A DNA stretch of 10,558 nt, from assembly GCA_013811805.1 (NCBI GenBank), contig JACCUM010000085.1, positions 1 through 10,558 on the forward strand, in the 5' to 3' direction. The DNA comes from Geodermatophilaceae bacterium (lineage in GTDB: Bacteria; Actinomycetota; Actinomycetes; Mycobacteriales; Geodermatophilaceae). Positions 1 through 5,950 of this stretch are shown piece by piece. The stretch's first letter is position 1, and the number at the start of each line of letters is the position of its first letter. Both the position numbers and the translations under genes were made by a program. The notes under the pieces were generated by a model. It was not told the DNA's origin. It made no database searches and worked only from the letters and a program-made list of their open reading frames with translations.

Positions 1-425
1 GCGCCGAGGGCAAGGCCACTGAACTGGCCAACCGCGAGGGCATCGACATCCGGTACTACTCGGTGATCTATGCCGCGATCGACGAGATCGAAGCAGCCCT
101 CAAGGGCATGCTCAAGCCGGAGTTCGAGGAGGTGCAGCTGGGTACGGCGGAGGTCCGCGAGGTCTTCCGGGTGCCGCGCATCGGCAACATCGCCGGCTCG
201 TTGGTCCGCTCCGGGACGATCGTGCGCAACAGCAAGGCACGGCTGATCCGCGACGGTGCGGTGGTCGCTGACAACCTGACCGTCGACTCGCTGCGCCGGT
301 TCAAGGATGATGCGACCGAGGTCCGCGAAGGTTTCGAGTGCGGAATCGGGCTGGGGTCGTTCAACGACATCAAGCCCGAGGACGTCATCCAGACCTTCGA
401 ACTCCGCGAGAAGCCGCGGGACTGA
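1..425 (+). CDS. infB: Translation initiation factor IF-2, C-terminal end (5' truncated by window)
   Basis: The open frame runs in from the left edge (first full codon at 3) and ends with TGA at 423-425, leaving 140 C-terminal residues. IF2 is the GTPase that brings fMet-tRNA to the 30S subunit and promotes subunit joining. What is visible is the end of domain III, with the typical [19 protein letters not shown] stretch, and domain IV with [38 protein letters not shown] and [18 protein letters not shown]. The last of these belongs to the fMet-tRNA-binding C2 domain. The ending ([10 protein letters not shown]) is the normal actinobacterial C-terminus, so this end is intact. The G domain lies upstream of the window. 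The gene is followed by a large hairpin and then ylxP, the expected order in this cluster. Identification is secure. Confidence 0.97.
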   Translation, partial: AEGKATELANREGIDIRYYSVIYAAIDEIEAALKGMLKPEFEEVQLGTAEVREVFRVPRIGNIAGSLVRSGTIVRNSKARLIRDGAVVADNLTVDSLRRFKDDATEVREGFECGIGLGSFNDIKPEDVIQTFELREKPRD

Positions 426-438
426 CGCCAAGACGGAC

Positions 439-498
439 TTGATCATCGGCAAACGGAGGGTTTTCCCGTAGAGAAATCCCTCGCTTGCCGATGATCAA
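439..498. repeat. 60-nt long imperfect hairpin (inverted repeat) between infB and ylxP
   Basis: Arms 439-452 and 485-498 are perfect 14-bp inverted complements (left arm TTGATCATCGGCAA). Pairing continues inward after one mismatch: 454-455 with 482-483, a one-base bulge at G456, then 457-460 with 478-481, then 462-465 with 473-476, leaving a small loop around 466-472. It begins 13 nt after the infB stop and ends 30 nt before the ylxP start. No T-run follows the right arm, so it is not a canonical intrinsic terminator. An attenuator, an RNase III-type processing site or a small palindromic repeat element are all possible. Confidence 0.8.
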
Positions 499-528
499 CT
501 CGGGTTCCTAGAGGGAGGGTTCGAGGCG

Positions 529-891
529 GTGTTCACCGCGACGATGTGGTGCGACATCCGACTCGGCGATGTCGGCTCGGTCAACCCGCTCAGCTCGCTT
601 AAGGCCAAGCGGTCGGTCGTACGGCCGATCCTGGCCGAGCTACGGCGCCGATACGACGTTGCCGTAGCCGAGGTCGGTGCCCACGAGCTGTACCGCCGTA
701 CCGAGATCGGGGTGGCCGCTGTGGCCGCCACCGCAGGACAGGCCGGCGATGTGCTCGATGCCTGCGAACGGTTCGTCGCCGGACGCCCCGACATCGTGCT
801 GCTCTCGGTTCGGCGACAGCTCCTCGCGCACACCGACGACGTACCCGGTATGACAATCGATGCGCCACGAGAGGACAGCTCCGATGGTTGA
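529..891 (+). CDS. ylxP: DUF503 family protein YlxP
   Basis: 120-residue DUF503 protein with a GTG start. The diagnostic N-terminal block is present (DIRLGDVGSVNPLSSLKAKRSVVRPIL, about residues 9-35), as is a predicted central helix-strand pattern (RRRYDVAVAEVG, then RTEIGVAAVAATAGQ). This small alpha/beta family is encoded almost invariably between infB and rbfA in Gram-positive bacteria. It has been linked to ribosomes or RNA, but its exact role is unsettled, so no biochemical function is assigned. A purine-rich GAGGGAGGG tract at 511-519 and GAGG at 523-526 precede the GTG. The acidic tail (APREDSSDG) is typical of actinobacterial copies. The stop at 889-891 overlaps the rbfA start by 8 nt, suggesting translational coupling with the 30S-maturation factor. 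Confidence 0.9.
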   Translation: MFTATMWCDIRLGDVGSVNPLSSLKAKRSVVRPILAELRRRYDVAVAEVGAHELYRRTEIGVAAVAATAGQAGDVLDACERFVAGRPDIVLLSVRRQLLAHTDDVPGMTIDAPREDSSDG

Positions 892-1357
892 TGCGGCCCG
901 AGCCCGCCGACTGGCCGTACGTATCCGCGAGATCGTCGCCTCCACCCTCGAGCATCAGGTCAAGGACCCCCGACTCGGGATGGTCACGATCACCGACGCC
1001 AAGGTGACCGGTGACCTGCGCGAGGCAAGCGTCTACTACACCGTGTACGGGGACGACGCCGAAGTCACCGGTTCGGCCATCGCCCTGGAAAGCGCCCGTG
1101 GGGTCCTGCGCAGCGCGGTCGGCAAACAGACCGGAATCAAGTTCGTCCCGACTCTCACCTTTGTCAGCGACGCGGTACCCAAGACTGCCCAGGACATCGA
1201 GGACGCGTTGGCCCGCGCGCGGGAGATCGATGCCGAGGTCGCTGCCAAGCGGCAGGGTGCGAGCTTCGCCGGCGACGCGGATCCGTACCGCCAGCCGCGT
1301 GCCGATGACCCCGACAACCCGGATGAGGCGGACCGCGTCAGCGACAATGCCGGATGA
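884..1357 (+). CDS. rbfA: 30S ribosome-binding factor RbfA
   Basis: 157-residue RbfA. It is a KH-fold (KH-II-like) protein that binds the 30S subunit near helix 1/28 of 16S rRNA during late maturation and cold adaptation. The start ATG at 884 was chosen over the in-frame ATG at 860. It has GAGAGGA at 869-875 with 8-nt spacing, and it gives the family N-terminus (MVDAARARRLAVRIREIVAS). Conserved parts are KDPRLGMVTITDAKVTGDL (about residues 28-46), VYYTVYGDD, the helix ALESARGVLRSAVGKQ, and FVPTLTFVSD. The last 35 or so residues form a polar, Asp/Pro-rich tail, common in actinobacterial RbfA. It overlaps the end of ylxP. No DHH-type nanoRNase (nrnA) gene follows; a 72-nt spacer leads to dinF. 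Confidence 0.95.
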   Translation: MVDAARARRLAVRIREIVASTLEHQVKDPRLGMVTITDAKVTGDLREASVYYTVYGDDAEVTGSAIALESARGVLRSAVGKQTGIKFVPTLTFVSDAVPKTAQDIEDALARAREIDAEVAAKRQGASFAGDADPYRQPRADDPDNPDEADRVSDNAG

Positions 1358-1429
1358 AGGGCGCCCGCTATCGAACCTATTGGCACAAGGCGTCCTTCAC
1401 TCGGTTCGGCGCCGGAGGCTGAACCCTCG

Positions 1430-2737
1430 ATGACCTCCCAGCGCGGGGTCCTGGCCCTGGCCGCCCCGGCCCTGGTCGTCCTTGCCGCCGAGCCGCTCTA
1501 CCTGCTCGTCGACACGGCAGTCGTTGGCCATCTCGGTTCGATTCCGCTGGCTGCACTGGCCCTGGCCGGTGCGGCTTTCGCCTTCACCGCATTCCAGTTC
1601 AACTTCCTGGCCTACGGAACGACCAGTGCAGCCGCGCGCCGGTTCGGGGCCGCCGACGTCGAAGGCGCCCGGGGGCAAGGGGTGCAGGCCTCCTACCTCG
1701 CCGTCGGCATCGGGCTGGCAATGATCGTGTTCTTCCAACTTCTGGCCGACCCGATCACCCGGGCGCTGGCCGGTGGCGCCGGGTCTGTGCAGGCCGAGGC
1801 CGAACTCTGGCTGCGGATAGCCAGTCTCGGCGCCCCCATGGTGCTTCTGACGCTGGCCGGCAACGGCTGGATGCGCGGCGTGCAGGACACCAAACGGCCA
1901 CTGCGGTACGCACTGGTCGCGAATGCCGTCAGTGCGCTGCTGTGTCCTGTGCTGGTCTATCCAGCCGGGTTGGGCCTTGCCGGATCGGCCATGGCCAACG
2001 TCGTCGGCCAGTCGCTTGGTGCGGCGCTGTTCGTCACCGCGCTCTGGCGCGACACCGATCGAAGGCGCCCCGACCGGAATGTCCTGCGGTCACAGATCGT
2101 GATGGGCAGGGACCTGGCGATTCGGACCCTCGTGCTGCAGGGGTCCTTCCTGGTTGCCGCCGGAGTCGCCGCCCGGATCGGCACTGCGCAGGTCGGAGCG
2201 CACCAGATCGCCTTGCAGCTGTGGCTGTTCCTGGCCCTGGTATTGGACAGTTTCGCCATCGCCGCGCAGTCCCTGGTCGGTGAGAGCCTCGGGGCGGGGC
2301 GACTGGACGAAGCCCGCGCGACCGCGTGGCGGGTCGCGCGCTACGGCACTGTGACCGGGTTCGTCGTGGCGGTCCTGCTGCTGCTCGGTCGCGACGCCAT
2401 CCCGCAACTGTTCTCCTCTGATCGCGACGTGCTTGCCGGGGCGGCAACGATCTGGTGGTGGTTTGCGCTCATGCAGCCCTTCGCCGGTCTGGTCTTCGCC
2501 TTGGACGGTGTGCTCATGGGCTCAGGTGACGTTGCGTTCCTGCGCACCCTGACCCTCACAGCGGGCCTTGGCGGGTTCCTGCCGCTGACCCTGCTCTCGA
2601 TCCCGCTCGGGTTGGGATTGAACGGGATCTGGGCGGGGTTGACGGCGTTGATCCTCATCCGCCTGGTCGGCGGCTGCCTGCGGGTACGCGGAGGCCGTTG
2701 GGCGGTTGGCGGTAGCGGAGTGCGCTCCGCGGGATGA
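1430..2737 (+). CDS. dinF: MATE family efflux transporter, DinF type
   Basis: 435 residues, very hydrophobic, consistent with the 12 membrane helices of MATE (multidrug and toxin extrusion) cation-coupled exporters in the inner membrane. Helices can be read at about residues 6-33, 38-63, 86-114, 126-148, 158-180, 182-205, 229-250, 255-283, 305-325, 335-363, 370-393 and 397-416. The first helix carries the conserved DinF signature around Asp28 (LLVDTAVVGHLG); NGWMRGVQDTKRPLRYA (about 145-161) is also typical, and the two MATE repeats are evident. GGAGG at 1414-1418 precedes the ATG. The substrate cannot be told from sequence. A DinF-type MATE gene downstream of rbfA is a known actinobacterial arrangement, usually with nrnA in between. 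The TGA overlaps the upstream larE start as ATGA. Confidence 0.92.
   Translation: MTSQRGVLALAAPALVVLAAEPLYLLVDTAVVGHLGSIPLAALALAGAAFAFTAFQFNFLAYGTTSAAARRFGAADVEGARGQGVQASYLAVGIGLAMIVFFQLLADPITRALAGGAGSVQAEAELWLRIASLGAPMVLLTLAGNGWMRGVQDTKRPLRYALVANAVSALLCPVLVYPAGLGLAGSAMANVVGQSLGAALFVTALWRDTDRRRPDRNVLRSQIVMGRDLAIRTLVLQGSFLVAAGVAARIGTAQVGAHQIALQLWLFLALVLDSFAIAAQSLVGESLGAGRLDEARATAWRVARYGTVTGFVVAVLLLLGRDAIPQLFSSDRDVLAGAATIWWWFALMQPFAGLVFALDGVLMGSGDVAFLRTLTLTAGLGGFLPLTLLSIPLGLGLNGIWAGLTALILIRLVGGCLRVRGGRWAVGGSGVRSAG
2715..2730 (+). promoter_or_regulatory. Hairpin at the dinF/larE junction
   Basis: GCGGAG (2715-2720), loop TGCG and CTCCGC (2725-2730) form a 6-bp GC-rich stem ending 3 nt before the possible larE ATG at 2734. 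A second CTCCGC copy at 2738-2743 could pair with the same left arm and cover that ATG. Another 6-bp stem, GCCTGG (2751-2756) with CCAGGC (2763-2768), follows. The structures are visible in the sequence; any role in larE translation or as a weak terminator is inference. Confidence 0.4.
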
Positions 2738-3642
2738 CTCCGCGAGCCGTGCCTGGGCGAATCCAGGCGGCCGCCCTGTGCCACAGTGACGGCGTGCCGC
2801 CGCCCGCTCCGTCCTCCGCCAGTACCGCCGAACAACTGCTTGCCCGGCTGCGCGGGCTGGACGGGGTCGTCGTGGCGTTTTCGGGTGGCGTGGACTCCGG
2901 GGTCGTCCTGGCCGGTGCGGTACGCGCGCTCGGGCCGGGCCGGGTGATCGCGGCCACCGCGGTGTCAGGCAGCCTTCCCGTCGAGGAACTGGAGGCGGCG
3001 GCGGTATTTGCCGGAGAGCTGGGCGTCGCGCACCTGACCCCGTCCACCAACGAGCTCGCCAGGCCTGGATATCGTGCCAACGGCGGAGACCGCTGCTATT
3101 TCTGCAAGGCCGAACTCCTCGACGTACTGCTGCCCATTGCCGCTGACTACGGCCTGCCGTACGTGGCGACCGGGACCAATGCGGATGACCTGCGAGCGGG
3201 CTTCCGGCCGGGCATCCGGGCAGCGCTGGAGCGAGGTGCGATCCGCCCCCTGGCCGATGCCGAGCTGACCAAGGACGACGTGCGTAGAATCGCCCGCGAG
3301 TGGTCATTGCCGTTGTGGGACAAGCCCGCTGCGGCCTGTCTGTCGAGTCGGATCGCTTTCGGCATTCAGATCAACCCGCATCGGCTGGCCAGGGTCGAGC
3401 AGGCCGAGCGCGATCTTCGATCGGCCCTGCGCGCCGAGGGTTTGCACGGCCGCAACCTCCGGGTCCGCGACCTGGGCGACACAGCGCGCGTGGAGGTCGA
3501 CGCCACGCTGATCCCGGCGCTGGCCTCGCGACCCGACCTGCTGGCGGCCGTGACCGGCTTCGACCGGGTCGAGCTGGATCCGACCGGGTTCCGCTCCGGT
3601 GCGATGAACGAGATGCTGCCTGATCCGGCTCGCTTCCGCTGA
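2734..3642 (+). CDS. larE: ATP-dependent sulfur transferase/insertase LarE (nickel-pincer nucleotide cofactor synthesis)
   Basis: 302 residues with a PP-loop ATP pyrophosphatase domain. LarE adenylates the two carboxylates of pyridinium-3,5-biscarboxylic acid mononucleotide and replaces them with thiocarboxylates, making the sulfur ligands of the NPN cofactor in the cytoplasm. Visible motifs are the PP-loop SGGVDS (50-55), GDRCYFCKAELLD (118-130), TGTNADDLRAGFRPG (146-160), the LarE signature KPAAACLSSRIAFG (197-210) and the C-terminal FRSGAMNE. Cys202 matches the sacrificial Cys of the Lactiplantibacillus enzyme. Cys121 and Cys124 add a CxxC, as in [4Fe-4S]-type LarE. The ATG overlaps the dinF stop (ATGA), but the first 20 residues are not family-like, and an in-frame GTG at 2794 giving 282 residues is a real alternative. 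larE converges on the VOC gene 13 nt away. larB is nearby; larC is not in the window. Confidence 0.92.
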   Translation: MTPRAVPGRIQAAALCHSDGVPPPAPSSASTAEQLLARLRGLDGVVVAFSGGVDSGVVLAGAVRALGPGRVIAATAVSGSLPVEELEAAAVFAGELGVAHLTPSTNELARPGYRANGGDRCYFCKAELLDVLLPIAADYGLPYVATGTNADDLRAGFRPGIRAALERGAIRPLADAELTKDDVRRIAREWSLPLWDKPAAACLSSRIAFGIQINPHRLARVEQAERDLRSALRAEGLHGRNLRVRDLGDTARVEVDATLIPALASRPDLLAAVTGFDRVELDPTGFRSGAMNEMLPDPARFR

Positions 3643-3655
3643 GGGGCGGATGCGT

Positions 3656-4051
3656 TCAGTCCCGGGAGCTGAGAACGCAGAACTCGTTGCCCTCCGGGTC
3701 GGCCAGCACGATCCACCCGGCATCGTCGGATAGTCCGACGTCGATGCGGGTGGCCCCGAGCGTCTCCAATCGAGCGACCTCAGCGGCTTGGTCGTCAGCT
3801 GCCCGGGGCGCCAGGTCGATGTGGAGTCGGTTCTTGACCTGCTTGCCTTCCGGCACCGGCACGAAGACCAGACCCGGACCGCGTTCCTCGACCGGGATGC
3901 TGTCGGCCTTCGCCAGTGCATGTGGCGGCACGAGCACGACTTCGTCCGGGGCTTCGTAGACGGTCTGCCACCCGAGAGCCTCGGCCCACCATCGTGCCTG
4001 CGCTCCGACGTCGACGCAGTCGACCACCACCGAATACCACCGCACACTCAC
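3656..4051 (-). CDS. VOC superfamily (glyoxalase/bleomycin-resistance fold) protein
   Basis: 131-residue single-domain VOC protein. The betaalphabetabetabeta units are recognisable from VRWYSVVVDCVDVGAQARWWAEALGW (3-28), KNRLHIDLAPR (73-83) and the closing GWIVLADPEGNEFCVL (112-127). His77 and Glu123 lie where VOC enzymes often bind a metal, but too few ligands are certain to claim metal dependence. Function is unknown: VOC members include glyoxalases, epimerases, dioxygenases and drug-binding resistance proteins. It resembles the 'glyoxalase-like domain' group common in actinobacteria. The GTG at 4051 is preferred because GGAGAGGAG (4066-4058, minus strand) lies 6 nt upstream; a GTG at 4069 would add six residues and swallow that site. 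It is downstream of larB on the same strand (138-nt gap) and converges with larE, so cotranscription with larB is possible. Confidence 0.85.
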   Translation of the reverse strand: MSVRWYSVVVDCVDVGAQARWWAEALGWQTVYEAPDEVVLVPPHALAKADSIPVEERGPGLVFVPVPEGKQVKNRLHIDLAPRAADDQAAEVARLETLGATRIDVGLSDDAGWIVLADPEGNEFCVLSSRD

Positions 4052-4057
4052 CGGGTT

Positions 4058-4066
4058 CTCCTCTCC
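4058..4066 (-). promoter_or_regulatory. Strong Shine-Dalgarno deciding the VOC gene start
   Basis: On the minus strand GGAGAGGAG is followed by AACCCG and then GTG (4051-4049). This near-perfect anti-16S match supports the 4051 start over the GTG at 4069. Confidence 0.65.
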
Positions 4067-4189
4067 CACCCTGGACGATCCAAGATGCGGCGATCCTCTC
4101 GCAGGCCACTGACAGCGACCGCCGCCCAGGGATCGTTGCTGAGCCCAGCGATCGCGACCGGCGCAGCACCCGAAGGTCAGCGGTCTGGG

Positions 4190-4918
4190 TCACGCCTCTG
4201 GATATCTGCCGGGTCGGGTCGGACGGCGCGACCACCGGTTGAGCAACTTGGCGGCGAAGGCCGCAGCGCCGAAGCCGTTGTCGATGTTCGTGACCACGAC
4301 GCCGGGAGCGCAGGAGTTGAGCATGGTCAGCAGTGCGGCCAGGCCGTCGAACGCCGCGCCGTAGCCGACGCTGGTCGGTACGGCGACGACCGGACTCGAG
4401 ACCAGTCCGCCGACCGCGCTGGCCAGCGCACCGTCCATTCCGGCCACCACGATCACCACATCGGCTGCCTCGAGATTGCCGCGCACGGAGAGCAGGCGGT
4501 GCAGGCCGGCGACACCCACGTCATCGATCCTGGTCACCTCAGCACCGAGTGACTCGGCGACGAAGGCCGCCTCGGCCGCGACCGGTGCGTCGGACGTACC
4601 GGCCGAGACAACGACGACGTCACCAATTCCGCTTGGCGGGCAACCGATTCGGGCGCACCGGGCCACCGGATCGAGATCCGCATCCGGCCAGCGCAGCTGA
4701 ATAGCCTCGGCGACCTTCTCATCGACCCGGGTCGCAACGGCGATCTGGCCGGTCTCGCGCAGTCCGGCCAGGCAGCCCACGACCTGCTCCGGTGTCTTGC
4801 CCTGGGCGTAGACAACTTCGGGGATCCCGGTTCGTTCGGCTCGGTCGACATCCAGCCGGGCGAAGCCGAGATCCAGCACCGAGCCGGCGGGTCGCACCTC
4901 GTCAGTCACGGCTGCCAT
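4190..4918 (-). CDS. larB: Nickel-pincer cofactor biosynthesis protein LarB (NaAD carboxylase/hydrolase)
   Basis: 242 residues. LarB carboxylates C5 of the pyridinium ring of nicotinic acid adenine dinucleotide and hydrolyses the phosphoanhydride, giving the dicarboxylate nucleotide that LarE sulfurates. The C-terminal half is a PurE-like AIR-carboxylase domain: VVVVSAGTSDAPVAAEA (101-117), GVAGLHRLL (135-143), VIVVAGMDGALASAVGGL (155-172), PTSVGYGAAFDGLAALLTMLNSCAPGV (181-207) and NIDNGFGAA (211-219). Cys203 in NSCAPG matches the Cys reported to attack the substrate ring. The N-terminal part (LDLGFARLDVDRAERTGIPEVVYAQGKTPEQ) is normal for LarB. The ATG at 4918 was chosen because upstream in-frame starts run into truB and add non-family residues. 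No good Shine-Dalgarno is visible. The start is divergent from truB with 15 nt between. Confidence 0.93.
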   Translation of the reverse strand: MAAVTDEVRPAGSVLDLGFARLDVDRAERTGIPEVVYAQGKTPEQVVGCLAGLRETGQIAVATRVDEKVAEAIQLRWPDADLDPVARCARIGCPPSGIGDVVVVSAGTSDAPVAAEAAFVAESLGAEVTRIDDVGVAGLHRLLSVRGNLEAADVVIVVAGMDGALASAVGGLVSSPVVAVPTSVGYGAAFDGLAALLTMLNSCAPGVVVTNIDNGFGAAAFAAKLLNRWSRRPTRPGRYPEA

Positions 4919-4933
4919 GGTGCCCGGTCGGGA

Positions 4934-5824
4934 ATGATCTGTGTTGTGGCCACCACCGGACCAGACGGATTCACCATCGTCGACAAACCCCAAGGCCTCA
5001 CCTCGCATGACGTCGTCGCTCGGATGCGGCGGCTGGCCGGCACCCGCAAGGTCGGGCATGCCGGGACGCTGGACCCGATGGCCACCGGCGTTCTGGTCAT
5101 CGGGCTGGGCCGCGCCACCCGGCTGCTCGGATACATATCCGGCCAGGACAAGGCGTACACGGCCACGATCCGGCTGGGCGTCCGAACGGTGACCGACGAC
5201 GCCGAGGGCGAGGTCACCGAGACATGCAGCACCGTAGATGTCGGTGCGGAGGCAATTCGGTCCGGCCTGTCATCCCTGACCGGCGACATCGAGCAAGTGC
5301 CGTCCTCAGTCAGCGCGATCAAGGTGGACGGCCGCCGGGCGTACTCCCGCGTACGCGCGGGTGAGGAGTTCACCCTTCCGCCCCGACCGGTCACCGTCTC
5401 GGCTTTGGACCTGCTCGCTGTACGGCGGCCGACCTCGGAGCTGATCGACCTCGACGTCACCGTGGAGTGCACGACCGGTACCTATGTCCGAGCCCTGGCC
5501 CGGGATCTCGGCGATGCGCTCGCGGTCGGCGGGCATCTCACCGCGCTACGGCGGACGCGGGTCGGGGGATTCTCGATCGAGCAGGCGCGCACGCTGGAGG
5601 AGTTGGCGGCTGCGCCGGTCACCCATGACCTCGCGGCTGCGGTCCGCCACAGCTTGGCCGGGCTTTCGGTGGACGTCGGGACCGCGCGCGCACTGCGCCA
5701 CGGCCAACGAGTCGCTGCGTTGGGCCTGCCCGGCATCTATGGTGTCTTCGACCCACAAGGCGCTGCCGTCGCCCTCGTCGAAGACCTCGACGGGCAGACC
5801 CGGACGGTCGTCGGCTTCGGCTGA
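4934..5824 (+). CDS. truB: tRNA pseudouridine(55) synthase TruB
   Basis: 296 residues. TruB makes pseudouridine 55 in the T-loop of most tRNAs and also acts as a tRNA chaperone. Motif order is complete: FTIVDKPQGLTSHDVV (13-28), catalytic motif HAGTLDPMATGVLV with Asp47, the KAYTATIRLGVRTVTDDAEG block, QVPSSVSAIKVDGRRAYSRVRAG, and CTTGTYVRALARDLG. A C-terminal segment (GLPGIYGVFDPQGAAVALVED) corresponds to the actinobacterial TruB C-terminal domain. The start is uncertain: ATG 4934 has almost no Shine-Dalgarno, and an in-frame GTG at 4946 gives VATTGPDGFTIVDKP, closer to usual family starts and possibly leaderless. The gene diverges from larB, so its promoter must lie within the larB start region. 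It is followed after 126 nt by ilvE. Confidence 0.96.
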   Translation: MICVVATTGPDGFTIVDKPQGLTSHDVVARMRRLAGTRKVGHAGTLDPMATGVLVIGLGRATRLLGYISGQDKAYTATIRLGVRTVTDDAEGEVTETCSTVDVGAEAIRSGLSSLTGDIEQVPSSVSAIKVDGRRAYSRVRAGEEFTLPPRPVTVSALDLLAVRRPTSELIDLDVTVECTTGTYVRALARDLGDALAVGGHLTALRRTRVGGFSIEQARTLEELAAAPVTHDLAAAVRHSLAGLSVDVGTARALRHGQRVAALGLPGIYGVFDPQGAAVALVEDLDGQTRTVVGFG

Positions 5825-5860
5825 GCCCCCGGCTCTCCGACATCGGCCCTAACGAGGACA

Positions 5861-5888
5861 TGACCGAACGGCGAACGGTCGTTAACCT
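5861..5888 (+). promoter_or_regulatory. ilvE: Candidate ilvE promoter with overlapping inverted repeat
   Basis: TGACCG (5861-5866) and TAACCT (5883-5888), spaced by 16 nt, resemble an actinobacterial housekeeping -35/-10 pair in the 126-nt truB-ilvE gap. GACCG (5862-5866) and CGGTC (5876-5880) form a 5-bp inverted repeat with a 9-nt spacer lying between and over these elements. There is also a tandem CGAACGG (5865-5871 and 5872-5878). A repressor or activator site is conceivable. The hexamers are weak matches. Confidence 0.3.
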
Positions 5889-5950
5889 CGACTCCGACAC
5901 TCCTGTAAGCGCCCCATCACGTACCCGCCACCCAACCGAGAAGGCACCCC

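Noticed and set aside
2522..3307. A 261-codon minus-strand frame opposite dinF and larE
   Set aside because: Arg/Pro/Ala-rich shadow composition; it covers the PP-loop coding region of larE, which is clearly the real gene.
4131..4153. Imperfect stem (GATCG/CTG pairing with CAG/CGATC) between larB and the VOC gene, considered as a larB terminator
   Set aside because: Three-base bulge, short arms and no T-tract on the minus strand; chance occurrence is likely in GC-rich DNA.
3788..4552. A 254-codon plus-strand frame across the VOC gene and the larB 3' part
   Set aside because: Antisense to two recognisable genes, with no domain pattern and shadow-like composition.
4919..5059. N-terminal extension of LarB to the ATG at 5059
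   Set aside because: The extra 47 residues overlap truB on the opposite strand and are not part of the LarB family; the ATG at 4918 gives a standard N-terminus.
5823..5835. GAGCC-CCC-GGCTC stem over the truB stop, considered as a terminator
   Set aside because: Only 5 bp with no T-run; too weak to call.
5860..5950. Possible leader peptide upstream of ilvE (ATG at 5860, with GTC GTT and CTC codons early)
   Set aside because: The frame runs on into ilvE without a nearby stop, and branched-chain codons are not enriched enough for an attenuator.
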